Assembly (NCBI RefSeq): GCF_016907015.1
Contig: NZ_JAFBBE010000007.1
Span: 95,899-159,898, forward strand
Length of the DNA: 64,000 nucleotides
Source: Oceanisphaera litoralis
GTDB taxonomy: Bacteria; Pseudomonadota; Gammaproteobacteria; Enterobacterales; Aeromonadaceae
Direction of reading: 5' to 3'
A program made the translations under genes and the position numbers. Numbering within the stretch: position 1 is the first letter of the stretch; the number at the start of each line of letters is the position of its first letter. Below the pieces are notes generated by a model. It did not search any database, was not told the origin of the DNA, and saw nothing but the letters and a program-made list of their open reading frames with translations. Shown here in pieces: positions 56,276 to 64,000 of the stretch.

Positions 56276-57672
56276 TGGCCAGCACCCTCTATCAGAAAGT
56301 ATTCGATGCCCATCTGGTGCGCGATCAGGCCGGCGAAACGCCCCTGCTCTATATCGATCGTCACCTGGTGCACGAAGTGACCTCGCCTCAGGCTTTCGAC
56401 GGCCTGCGTGAAAAGGGCCGCAAGCTGCGTCGCCCCGACCGTACCTGGGCCACCATGGACCACAACGTGTCCACCGAAACCAACGATATCGCCGCTTCCG
56501 GTGAGATGGCCCGCATCCAGATGGAAACCCTGGCCAGGAACTGCGAAGAATTCGGCGTGCCGCTCTATGATCTGCACCACAAGTACCAGGGCATAGTGCA
56601 CGTGATTGGTCCCGAGCTGGGCCTGACCCTGCCCGGCACCACCATCGTCTGTGGTGACTCCCATACCGCCACCCACGGCGCCTTCGGCGCCCTGGCCTTC
56701 GGGATCGGCACCTCCGAGGTGGAGCACGTGATGGCTACCCAGACCCTGAAACAGGGCCGGGCCAAGACCATGAAAATTCAGGTCAACGGCGAGCTCAAGC
56801 CGGGCATCAGCGCCAAGGACGTGGTACTGGCCATCATCGGCAAGGTCGGCCATGCCGGCGGCACCGGCTATGTGGTGGAGTTCTGCGGCAGTGTCATCGA
56901 GTCGCTGTCAATGGAAGCCCGCATGACCATCTGCAACATGGCCATCGAGCTCGGTGCCAAGGCCGGCCTGGTTGCCCCCGATCAGACCACCTTCGACTAC
57001 CTCAAGGGCAAACCCTTCGCCCCCGAAGGTGCCGACTGGGAGCAGGCCGTCGCCTACTGGCAGACCCTGAAGTCCGACGCCGAGGCCGAGTTTGACGCCG
57101 TGGTCGAACTGGACGGCGCCGATATCGCCCCCCAGGTCACCTGGGGCACCAACCCGGGCCAGGTGATGCCGGTCAACGGCACCATTCCGAAACCGGAGGA
57201 CATCAAGGATCCCACCGAGCGCCAGTCTGCCGTCAAGGCGCTGCAATACATGGACATTCCCGCCGGTGGCAAGCTCACCGACGTCAAGATCGACAAGGTG
57301 TTTATCGGCTCCTGTACCAACAGCCGTATCGAAGACTTGCGCGCCGCCGCCGCCATCGCCCGGGGCCGCAAGGTGGCCGCCGGGGTACAGGCACTGGTGG
57401 TACCCGGCTCGCAGCAGGTGAAGGCCCAGGCGGAAGCGGAAGGTCTGGACAGGATCTTTATCGAAGCCGGCTTCGAATGGCGCCTGCCTGGCTGCTCCAT
57501 GTGTCTGGCCATGAACAACGACCGGCTGGCGCCGGGCGAGCGCTGTGCCGCCACCAGCAACCGCAACTTCGAAGGCCGTCAGGGCCGCGGTGGTCGCACT
57601 CATCTGGTGAGCCCGGCCATGGCCGCCGCCGCCGCCATCTTCGGCCACTTTGTCGACATTCGGGAATTATAA
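56275..57672 (+). CDS. leuC: 3-Isopropylmalate dehydratase large subunit
   Basis: Aconitase-family subunit carrying the [4Fe-4S] cluster. 465 residues. Cluster Cys ligands in GSCTNSR and [10 protein letters not shown]-terminal [11 protein letters not shown] and [18 protein letters not shown] substrate motifs are present. Starts on the last base of the leuB stop (TAATG) and is followed by leuD after 10 bases. Conversion of 2- to 3-isopropylmalate requires both subunits. Confidence 0.98.
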
Positions 57673-57682
57673 GGGGTATAAC

Positions 57683-58282
57683 ATGAGCGGATTCAAGCAA
57701 TTAACCGGTATTGCCGCCCCTCTGGATGCGGCCAACGTGGATACCGATCAGATCATCCCCAAGCAGTTTCTGCAGAAGGTCACCCGTTCCGGCTTCGGCA
57801 AGCACCTGTTTCACGACTCGCGCTTTCTGGACGATGCGGGCGAGCAACCCAACCCGGAGTTTGTGCTGAACCAGCCCCCTTACGACCAGGCGGTGATCCT
57901 GCTGGCACGGGAGAATTTCGGTTGTGGTTCCAGCCGCGAGCACGCCCCCTGGGCTCTGGCCGACTTCGGCCTGCAGGTAGTCATCGCGCCCAGCTTTGCG
58001 GATATTTTCTACGGCAACGCCATCAACAACGGCATGGTACCGGTACGGCTGACCGACGCCGAGGTAGACGCCCTGTTTGCTTATATCACCGCAAACAAGG
58101 GTGCCAGCATCACGGTGGATCTGGAAGCCCAGCAAGTACGTGCCGGCGAGCTCTGCTTCTCGTTCGAGATCGACGAGTTTCGCCGCTATTGCCTGCTCAA
58201 CGGCCTGGACAACATCGGCCTAACCCTGCAACACCAGGAGCAGATCGACGCCTTTGAAGCCAGGCAGCCTAGCTGGCTGTAA
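57683..58282 (+). CDS. leuD: 3-Isopropylmalate dehydratase small subunit
   Basis: 199-residue swivel-domain partner of LeuC. Start ATG at 57683 ([22 protein letters not shown]) with AAGGGG before it. An open frame from 57650 overlaps leuC and is not used. Signature segments: [24 protein letters not shown] and [18 protein letters not shown]. Last gene of the leu operon, followed by a terminator. Confidence 0.97.
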   Translation: MSGFKQLTGIAAPLDAANVDTDQIIPKQFLQKVTRSGFGKHLFHDSRFLDDAGEQPNPEFVLNQPPYDQAVILLARENFGCGSSREHAPWALADFGLQVVIAPSFADIFYGNAINNGMVPVRLTDAEVDALFAYITANKGASITVDLEAQQVRAGELCFSFEIDEFRRYCLLNGLDNIGLTLQHQEQIDAFEARQPSWL

Positions 58283-58303
58283 GCGTCTCGACAGTCATAT
58301 TTC

Positions 58304-58330
58304 AACGCCGGCGCAAGCCGGCGTTCTTGT
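58304..58330 (+). terminator. Terminator of the leu operon
   Basis: AACGCCGGC-GCAA-GCCGGCGTT with CTTGTT tail, 20 bases after leuD. Confidence 0.85.
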
Positions 58331-58343
58331 TGATAGCGATGAC

Positions 58344-58634
58344 TCAGTGCACATCACTCAATGCCAGCGCCACCATATCCGTTCTCTCACCGGCATCCAC
58401 CCGGATCACGCTGGCGGTAGCAATCAGCGGTTCAACTGCCGAATCGGCAGAGGGCAGCACCAGTCGCCATTCCTGTCCTTGCTCACATTGACCGGCGGCG
58501 ACCTCCATCAGGACGCCCTCGGCACTGAGGTTGTGACAAATCCCTTCCACCCTTTCCCTGGTCGTAGCCAGAATCACCCTGGCATTCAGTCGCATGCGAC
58601 TGAATAGACGCTGTTCCTCATAAGCAGGCATCAT
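58344..58634 (-). CDS. PilZ-domain protein
   Basis: 96 residues, a stand-alone PilZ domain of the kind that binds cyclic-di-GMP. The second-strand motif is NLSAEGVLMEV (NxSxxG form). The N-terminal arginine motif is imperfect (RLFSRMRLNARV rather than RxxxR exactly spaced), so ligand binding is uncertain. No flagellar, pilus or cellulose genes are next to it; neighbours are leuD (convergent) and the thi operon (divergent). Confidence 0.78.
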   Translation of the reverse strand: MMPAYEEQRLFSRMRLNARVILATTRERVEGICHNLSAEGVLMEVAAGQCEQGQEWRLVLPSADSAVEPLIATASVIRVDAGERTDMVALALSDVH

Positions 58635-58727
58635 GCTTCACCTTCCTTGTTAGATTCTGGTTTATCAGAGACGGTTGATAAGACACTGGTTTAGCAAAAA
58701 GAATAAACCTACAATAGCGCGCACTCT

Positions 58728-58800
58728 AAAACGGGGTGCGGCCAACCGCCGAGATAATACTCGTACATCACCCCCGGCTCGTGCCGGCGCAGGGATCCAA
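58728..58800 (+). promoter_or_regulatory. TPP riboswitch-like (THI) leader of thiBPQ, atypical core
   Basis: The 5' half has ACGGGGTGCGG (58731-58741) and CCGAGATAATAC (58749-58760), matching GGGGUGC and CUGAGA of the THI box apart from one base. The 3' end has GCCGGCGCAGGGATCC (58783-58798), matching the CCGGCGnAGGGA end. Between them, the usual CUGAUCnGG-UAAU segment is shortened and altered. A -10 box TACAAT lies at 58710-58715. Confidence 0.65.
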
Positions 58801-58834
58801 GCTCTCGGCCCTACCCATCCACAAGGAGTGGCCT

Positions 58835-59818
58835 GTGAACAAGTTTCTGATTGCCCTGTCCCTGCTCGCTACCAGCCAGGTCGCGGCACAAATACCCACC
58901 CTGACAATTTATACCTATAGCTCATTTGCATCCGATTGGGGTCCGGGGCCCGCCATCAAACAAGCATTTGAGGCCGAATGCGACTGTCACCTCGAGTTGG
59001 TATCGCTGGATGATGGTGTCTCGATTCTTAACCGATTACGACTGGAAGGCCGTCATAACAAGGCCGATATCATACTGGGGCTCGACAACAACCTGCTGCA
59101 GGCCGCCAAAGATACCGGCCTGCTGGCCGAACATGGCCAGTCGCTCGACGGCATCAGGGTGCCCGGCGGCTGGACAGACACCACCTTCGTGCCCTACGAC
59201 TACGGTTATTTCGCCTTTATCTACAACGCCGACACGTTAAAGCAGCCCCCGCAAAGCTTCGCCGAACTGCTCGAACGCCCGGAGCTGACCCTGCTGTATC
59301 AGGATCCGCGCACCAGCACGCCGGGCCAGGGCCTGATGCTGTGGGTACAGAAGCTGTATGGTGACGAGGCGCCCGCCGTGTGGCAGAACCTGGCCAAACG
59401 TACCGTGTCGGTGACCAAGGGCTGGAGCGAGTCCTATGGGATGTTCCTCAAGGACGAGGCTGACCTGGTGCTCTCCTATACCACGTCGCCGGCCTACCAT
59501 ATCGAGGCCGAGCAGAAAACCCAGTATCAGGCAGCCGCTTTCGAAGAAGGGCACTACCTGCAGGTGGAAGTGGCGGCCATGGTCAATAACAGCAAGGAGC
59601 CGGAACTGGCCAGACAGTTTATGCAGTTCATGGTCAGCCCCGCCTTTCAGCAGCATATTCCCGCCGGTAACTGGATGTACCCGGTGATCGACACCCCCTT
59701 GCCTGCCGGATTCGACTCCCTGATCAGCCCCGAGCACACACTCGACTTTAGCGCCGAAGAAGTAGCGACACACCGCAGCCGCTGGCTCCGACAGTGGCTG
59801 GGTGCCGTCACCCGCTGA
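58835..59818 (+). CDS. thiB: Thiamine ABC transporter substrate-binding protein
   Basis: Periplasmic receptor for thiamine and its phosphates. 327 residues from a GTG at 58835, behind AAGGAG; the resulting N-terminus is a clear signal peptide (VNKFLIALSLLATSQVAAQ). The open frame begins earlier at 58736, but that part overlaps the riboswitch and is not used. Family features: LTIYTYSSFASDWGPGP, FVPYDYGYFAFIYN and the C-terminal GNWMYPVIDTPLP. First gene of thiB-thiP-thiQ; its stop overlaps the thiP start by one base. Confidence 0.94.
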   Translation: MNKFLIALSLLATSQVAAQIPTLTIYTYSSFASDWGPGPAIKQAFEAECDCHLELVSLDDGVSILNRLRLEGRHNKADIILGLDNNLLQAAKDTGLLAEHGQSLDGIRVPGGWTDTTFVPYDYGYFAFIYNADTLKQPPQSFAELLERPELTLLYQDPRTSTPGQGLMLWVQKLYGDEAPAVWQNLAKRTVSVTKGWSESYGMFLKDEADLVLSYTTSPAYHIEAEQKTQYQAAAFEEGHYLQVEVAAMVNNSKEPELARQFMQFMVSPAFQQHIPAGNWMYPVIDTPLPAGFDSLISPEHTLDFSAEEVATHRSRWLRQWLGAVTR

Positions 59819-61419
59819 TGCAACGAAAATACTGGTGGATACCGGGCTTCCTCAGTCTGCTCGCTATCCTGCTGCTGACCGCAGGGCCCATCACGGCCCT
59901 GCTGGTGCAAGGCACCCGGAGCAGCCTGTCCCGCCTGCTCCACGACGACTACCTGCACCATGTGATCTGGTTCAGTTTCTATCAGGCACTGTTGTCCACC
60001 CTGCTGAGCCTGCTGTTGGCCATCCCGCTGGCTCAGGCCCTGTCCCGCCGTCATTTTCCGGGTCGGGGGCTCCTGTTGCGGCTGTTCGGGCTGTCACTGG
60101 TGCTACCGGTGATCCTGGTGGTATTCGGCATCGTCACCGTTCATGGCCGTCAGGGCTGGGTGAACCAGCTGCTACAGACACTCGGATTCGAGTCCGTCGG
60201 TTACCTTTATGGCCTCACCGGCATACTCCTGGCTCACGTGTTTTTCAACATGCCGCTGGCGGCGCGTATCCTGTTGCAAGGTATTGAAAGCATTCCCTCC
60301 AGCCAGTGGCGCATCGCCAGTCAGCTCGGCTTCAATGGCTGGCAACTGTTCCGCTGGCTGGAGTGGCCGGTGATCAGAAGCGCGCTGCCGGCCCTGGCCA
60401 GCATGATCTTCATGCTCTGCTTCACCAGTTTCGCCACCGTCATGGCCCTGGGCGGCGGGCCCAAGTCCACCACGCTGGAAGTGGCGATTTATCAGACTTT
60501 GCGCTTCGACTTCGATCTGCCACTGGCGGGCCTGCTCGCCTTGCTGCAACTGCTGTTCTGTAGCGGTTTTCTGCTGCTGCAATACGCACTGACCCGGACG
60601 GCTCCGGAGTCACGCACCCATACCGGCCTGGCTATCCGTCCGGATCGACAGCGTCTCGGGGTTCGCCTGTGGGACACCCTGATACTGAGCCTGGGCCTGG
60701 GGCTGTTCCTGCCCCCCTTGCTGGCCATCATTAGCAGCGGTCTCAATACTCAATTATGGGCCGCCTTGAGCTCGTCCCGGCTGTGGCACGCCACCCTCAC
60801 CTCCGTGCTCATCGCCGGCTGCGCGGCACTGCTGTCGGTATTGCTGACCCTGGGCTTGCTCAGCAGCAGCCGCTACCTGCGACTGCAGTTGCAGCGCAGA
60901 CGGAGCGCCGCCCTGATGGAAGCCACCGGCTCCGTCATCCTGGTACTGCCGGCGGTGGTGCTCTCGACCGGATTGTTTATTTTGCTACGCAATGTGGCCG
61001 ACATTTTTACCCTGGGGCCGGTGCTGGTGTTGCTGGTCAACGCCCTGATGGCATTGCCTTATGGGCTGCGCGCCCTGCAGTTGCCGATGGAGCGGATATC
61101 TCGCCAATATGGCCGACTCTGTACCAGCCTCGGCGTTCAGGGGTTGGCTCGGCTCAGGCTGGTGGAATGGCCCCTGTTGCGAAAGCCGGTGGCCTTGGCA
61201 CTGGCGTTGGCAATGATGTTGTCGCTCGGCGATCTCGGCGCCATAGCGCTGTTCGGCAGCCAGTCGCTGCAAACCCTGCCCTGGCTCTTGTATCAACAGC
61301 TGGGCAACTATCAGATGATAGATGCGGCGGCCACCGCCCTGGTGTTGTTGCTGCTGAGTCTGGGATTATTTGGCTTGATAGAAGGTGTGCTGGGAGGCAA
61401 AGATGCTGCAACTGAATAA
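59818..61419 (+). CDS. thiP: Thiamine ABC transporter permease
   Basis: 533-residue fused two-domain permease with about 12 membrane spans. Two EAA loops, one in each half: ESIPSSQWRIASQLGFNGWQLF and RISRQYGRLCTSLGVQG...LVEWPLL. The start ATG at 59818 shares a base with the thiB stop (TGATG). The C-terminus overlaps the thiQ start by 17 bases. Moves thiamine across the inner membrane with ThiB and ThiQ. Confidence 0.93.
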   Translation: MQRKYWWIPGFLSLLAILLLTAGPITALLVQGTRSSLSRLLHDDYLHHVIWFSFYQALLSTLLSLLLAIPLAQALSRRHFPGRGLLLRLFGLSLVLPVILVVFGIVTVHGRQGWVNQLLQTLGFESVGYLYGLTGILLAHVFFNMPLAARILLQGIESIPSSQWRIASQLGFNGWQLFRWLEWPVIRSALPALASMIFMLCFTSFATVMALGGGPKSTTLEVAIYQTLRFDFDLPLAGLLALLQLLFCSGFLLLQYALTRTAPESRTHTGLAIRPDRQRLGVRLWDTLILSLGLGLFLPPLLAIISSGLNTQLWAALSSSRLWHATLTSVLIAGCAALLSVLLTLGLLSSSRYLRLQLQRRRSAALMEATGSVILVLPAVVLSTGLFILLRNVADIFTLGPVLVLLVNALMALPYGLRALQLPMERISRQYGRLCTSLGVQGLARLRLVEWPLLRKPVALALALAMMLSLGDLGAIALFGSQSLQTLPWLLYQQLGNYQMIDAAATALVLLLLSLGLFGLIEGVLGGKDAATE

Positions 61420-62104
61420 CCTCTGCTCCCGCTACCCGGAGCAGGAACTGTGTTTTACCCTCTCGGCCGGCGCCGGAGAAATCACCGCCCTTATCGGCCC
61501 CAGCGGAGCCGGAAAATCCACCCTGCTGGCCATGGTTGCTGGCTTTGCCGCCATCGATTCGGGACAGCTGTTGTACGATAATCGTGAGCTGTTGCCACTG
61601 ACACCGGCCCAGCGGCCGATCACCACACTGTTCCAGGATAACAACCTGTTCTGGCATATGACGGTGTACCAGAATATCGCCATCGGTCTGTCACCCTCGT
61701 TACGGCTGACGCCGGCACAAAAGGCCACAGTACAACAGGTGGCTGGCCAGGTCGGTATAGAGGCCTTGCTGAATCGCAAGCCATCGAGTCTTTCCGGTGG
61801 TCAGCAACAACGTGTAGGACTGGCTCGTTGTCTGGCACGCCGGCAACCGGTGTTACTGCTGGATGAGCCCTTCTCCGCCCTGGATCCGGCCTTGCGCTTC
61901 GAGTTGCTGGAACTGCTGCGCAGCCAAACCGATCAACTGCAGCTCACCGTCCTGTTGGTGACACACCACCCGGACGAGGCCGCAATAATCGCCGATAACA
62001 TTGCTTTTGTTCATAACGGGCACATCATAGAGAGTGGAAACAGGGAGCTGCTGTCAGCTCCCCGCACTGCAGAGTTAAAGGCTTATCTTGGTCGAAAGCA
62101 ATGA
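61403..62104 (+). CDS. thiQ: Thiamine ABC transporter ATP-binding protein
   Basis: 233-residue ABC ATPase. Walker A GPSGAGKST, Q-loop LFQDNNLFWHMTV, signature LSGGQQQRVGLARCL, Walker B VLLLDEPFSALDP, and H-loop VTHHPDEA. Start ATG at 61403 with GGGAGG before it; a start at 61385 is in frame but has no support. Completes the thiBPQ operon. Confidence 0.95.
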   Translation: MLQLNNLCSRYPEQELCFTLSAGAGEITALIGPSGAGKSTLLAMVAGFAAIDSGQLLYDNRELLPLTPAQRPITTLFQDNNLFWHMTVYQNIAIGLSPSLRLTPAQKATVQQVAGQVGIEALLNRKPSSLSGGQQQRVGLARCLARRQPVLLLDEPFSALDPALRFELLELLRSQTDQLQLTVLLVTHHPDEAAIIADNIAFVHNGHIIESGNRELLSAPRTAELKAYLGRKQ

Positions 62105-62125
62105 TCTCGCTCCCCGCCTTCTGGT

Positions 62126-63505
62126 TTAGAGGTTTTCTTCCGCGAAGGAGGCCAGGCGGCTGCGAACCACGCCGTTGAGGTATACGTTGGCACTGCCTTC
62201 GAAATCCTTGAAGCGCTCCACAATATAGGTCAGCCCGGAGGTCACCGGGGTCAGGTAGTTGGAATCAATCTGGGCCAGGTTACCCGAACACACCAGCTTG
62301 GTGCCCTCACCACAGCGGGTGATGATGGTTTTCAGTTGCGACGCCGTCAGATTCTGGCACTCATCCAGCAGCACGAAGGTGTTCTGGATGCTGCGTCCCC
62401 GCATGAAGTTGACCGATTTGAACTGGATGTTGGCCTTGCCCATGATGTAACTGAGTGAGCCATCCATGCATTCATCCTGCTTGTGCAGCACTTCCAGGGT
62501 ATCGGTGACAGCCGCCAGCCAGGGCGCCATTTTTTCTTCTTCGGTGCCCGGCAGAAAGCCGATGCTTTCGGCGATTTCCGGCGTATTACGGGTGACGATC
62601 ACCTTGTCGTAAATCCCTTTTTCAATGATCATTTCGAGTGCCGACGCCATGGCCAGTAGCGTTTTTCCGCTGCCCGCAGGGCCGGTCAGGATCACCATTT
62701 CGATCTTGGGATCAAGCAGCGCATCCAGTGCCATGGCCTGATAGATATTCTTGGGATGAATACCCCAGGCCTTGCGCCCCATCATCCGCTCCCGTCCCAG
62801 ATCGACAAAGCGCACCTTGCCCTCGGCCTTATCCAGCACGCGACCGGCAAAGTCGTTGGTATCATCAATCAGATACTGATTGGTGTAGACTCCCGGCAAC
62901 AACTCGTCGGCTACCGTATGGATCACTTCCCGGCCGTGGGTTTCGCTGTCACATTCTCCCACCCTGTCCCAGAAGCTGTTTTCCTGATGATAAAATCCCT
63001 TCGACAACAAGCGGATATCGTCAACCAGCTGATCGGAACGATAGTCCTCCACATATTTCAGGCCAGCCCCTTTGGCCTTGAGCCGCATATTGATATCTTT
63101 GGTAACCAGTACCGCCAACCCTTCCGTCGTATGCTTCTGCAGATAGAGGGCCGTGTTGATGATACGGTTATCGGCTTCGTCATCGGTAAACACCGCGTAG
63201 CCTTCGGGCAGGTGTCGGTCGGTGATGATGGCGATGGTGCCCGAGGCCTCATCGTCCTGAAGGCCAAGAGGCACCCCGGCTACAATCTGCTCCGGGGTTG
63301 CATCGTGAAAAATCCCCTCCAGCGTCCGAATGGCCACCCGCGCATCCCGGCTGACGTCTTTTTGTCGGTCCTTGATGCGATCCAGCTCTTCGAGCACCGT
63401 CATGGGGATGACGACGTTATGTTCCTTGAAGGAATAAATGGAGAGGGGTTCGTGCAGCAGTACGTTGGTATCCAGAATAAAGCGTTTACGGTCATTGTCG
63501 TCCAT
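62126..63505 (-). CDS. PhoH-family ATPase with N-terminal PIN domain (PIN-PhoH)
   Basis: 459 residues from the ATG at 63505; GGGAG lies 7 bases upstream, while the ATG two codons earlier is too close to it. The PIN RNase domain (about 1-140) has RFILDTNVLLHEPLSI, later acidic residues (VLEELDRIKD, DDEADNRIINTA). The PhoH ATPase domain (about 240-450) has Walker A GPAGSGKTLLA and Walker B FVLLDECQN. PIN-PhoH proteins are RNA helicase/nucleases in studied cases; E. coli YlaK-type function is unknown. Convergent with thiQ. Confidence 0.9.
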   Translation of the reverse strand: MDDNDRKRFILDTNVLLHEPLSIYSFKEHNVVIPMTVLEELDRIKDRQKDVSRDARVAIRTLEGIFHDATPEQIVAGVPLGLQDDEASGTIAIITDRHLPEGYAVFTDDEADNRIINTALYLQKHTTEGLAVLVTKDINMRLKAKGAGLKYVEDYRSDQLVDDIRLLSKGFYHQENSFWDRVGECDSETHGREVIHTVADELLPGVYTNQYLIDDTNDFAGRVLDKAEGKVRFVDLGRERMMGRKAWGIHPKNIYQAMALDALLDPKIEMVILTGPAGSGKTLLAMASALEMIIEKGIYDKVIVTRNTPEIAESIGFLPGTEEEKMAPWLAAVTDTLEVLHKQDECMDGSLSYIMGKANIQFKSVNFMRGRSIQNTFVLLDECQNLTASQLKTIITRCGEGTKLVCSGNLAQIDSNYLTPVTSGLTYIVERFKDFEGSANVYLNGVVRSRLASFAEENL

Positions 63506-63672
63506 AGACATGCTCCCTCGGGCTTGGCCCTTATCATGGTCATTGCCCACCCAGTTAAGGCACAGTGCAATGACAGCTTTATTACAACCTAACGCTATGC
63601 CGTTTTTCCACTTCAGGCAAGCAATCTTGTCTGATGGGTAAACATGAATGACAGCTCACTTTTTCGAATACG

Positions 63673-63706
63673 AAAAAAAGCCCGACACTTTCGTATCGGG
63701 CTTTTT
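63673..63706 (-). terminator. Terminator of the rRNA operon
   Basis: Minus strand AAAAAGCCCGA-(10)-TCGGGCTTTTTTT, 8 bases after the 5S gene. Confidence 0.92.
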
Positions 63707-63713
63707 AATTGGG

Positions 63714-63831
63714 TGCCTGGCAGTGACCTACTTTCACATGGCAGCTGCCACACTATCATCGGCGCGGCTGCGTTTCACTTCTGAGTTCGGCATGGGATCA
63801 GGTGGGACCACAGCGCTATCGCCGCCAGGCA
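63714..63831 (-). rRNA. rrf: 5S ribosomal RNA
   Basis: About 118 bases. On the minus strand it begins TGCCTGGCGGCGATAGCG, contains CCCATGCCGAACTCAGAAG and ends with the complementary CAGTGCCAGGCA-like helix. Ends are estimated by helix I pairing and may be off by one or two bases. Confidence 0.97.
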
Positions 63832-63942
63832 TAAACTGGTGCTTGTTAATCTTCTGACTAACAAACGCTGGAAAACTGATGTCTTGTTGAAATAATGTTT
63901 AAGTAGCCTTGACCGCAAGGTCTCACACTTCTTGGGTGTTGT

Positions 63943-64000
63943 ATGGTTAAGCCGCACGGGTCATTAGTACAGGTTAGCTCAACACATCGCTGCGCTTACA
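63943..64000 (-). rRNA. rrl: 3' end of 23S ribosomal RNA (cut by window edge)
   Basis: The minus-strand sequence reads TGTTGAGCTAACCTGTACTA and then ATGACCCGTGCGGCTTAACC, the conserved 3' terminus of 23S rRNA. The exact end near 63943 is estimated from E. coli. The operon continues beyond the window. Confidence 0.95.

Overview
The window is a stretch of GC-rich gammaproteobacterial chromosome. EF-Tu, EF-G, RpoD, S12/S7/S21 and LeuABCD are all of enteric/Aeromonadales type. Gene orders such as rpsU-yqeY-dnaG-rpoD, yheO-ridA-tusDCB-rpsL-rpsG-fusA-tuf and btsS-btsR with a nearby cstA-family gene fit the Aeromonadaceae (an Oceanimonas, Oceanisphaera or Zobellella-like marine genus). That placement is inference from protein similarity by eye. 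No phage, complete insertion sequence, plasmid module or CRISPR array is visible.

Layout. 1-5.9 kb: 3' part of putA, cca, uppP, folB, plsY. 6.2-12.2 kb: tsaD divergent from the macromolecular synthesis operon rpsU-yqeY-dnaG-rpoD, then tRNA-Ile2 (CAT). 12.2-13.1 kb is a small scrap zone holding an hsdM N-terminal relic, an orphan AT-richer ORF and a relic of a sirtuin 3' end. 13.1-17.1 kb: btsS-btsR sensor/regulator pair and a CstA-family carbon transporter whose upstream region carries a two-site BtsR box. 17.3-23.6 kb: sirtuin, a frameshifted panE-like gene, a DUF2797 protein, a VOC protein, a PhoD-like phosphatase and an AI-2E family permease.

23.6-40.8 kb is a purine-salvage/degradation region: allA-uraD-puuE on the minus strand, hiuH and an NCS2 permease divergent from them, an NCS1 permease, a GntR regulator, guaD, xdhC, xdhB, xdhA and a RutR-like TetR regulator. 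A SulP transporter, a tiny membrane protein and a universal stress protein sit inside it. Together the enzymes cover guanine to xanthine to urate, and 5-hydroxyisourate to allantoin to allantoate, with ureidoglycolate to glyoxylate plus urea. The urate oxidase and allantoicase steps are not encoded here.

41-50.4 kb: sieB-like protein, mgsA, bfd with a Fur box, a TIGR01244 phosphatase-like protein, the str operon (rpsL-rpsG-fusA-tuf), tusBCD, ridA, yheO and a DUF2845 protein. 50.5-58.3 kb: ilvIH divergent from the leuABCD operon, which has a complete attenuator with a leader peptide carrying four consecutive CTA leucine codons. 58.3-64 kb: a PilZ protein, thiBPQ behind a TPP-riboswitch-like leader, a PhoH-family ATPase, and the 3' end of an rRNA operon (5S and the end of 23S) on the minus strand.

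No wholly new multi-gene system is apparent. The most interesting signals are regulatory and structural: a 290-bp array of six inverted repeats interrupting the xdh operon, a REP-pair (REPIN-like) element, a 36-bp operator-like palindrome in front of puuE, a RutR-type operator inside the xdhA promoter, in-frame repeat expansion in tusB, a triplicated 3' end of bfd, an 18-bp perfect stem next to tuf, and a duplicated sirtuin 3' end flanking the bts block.
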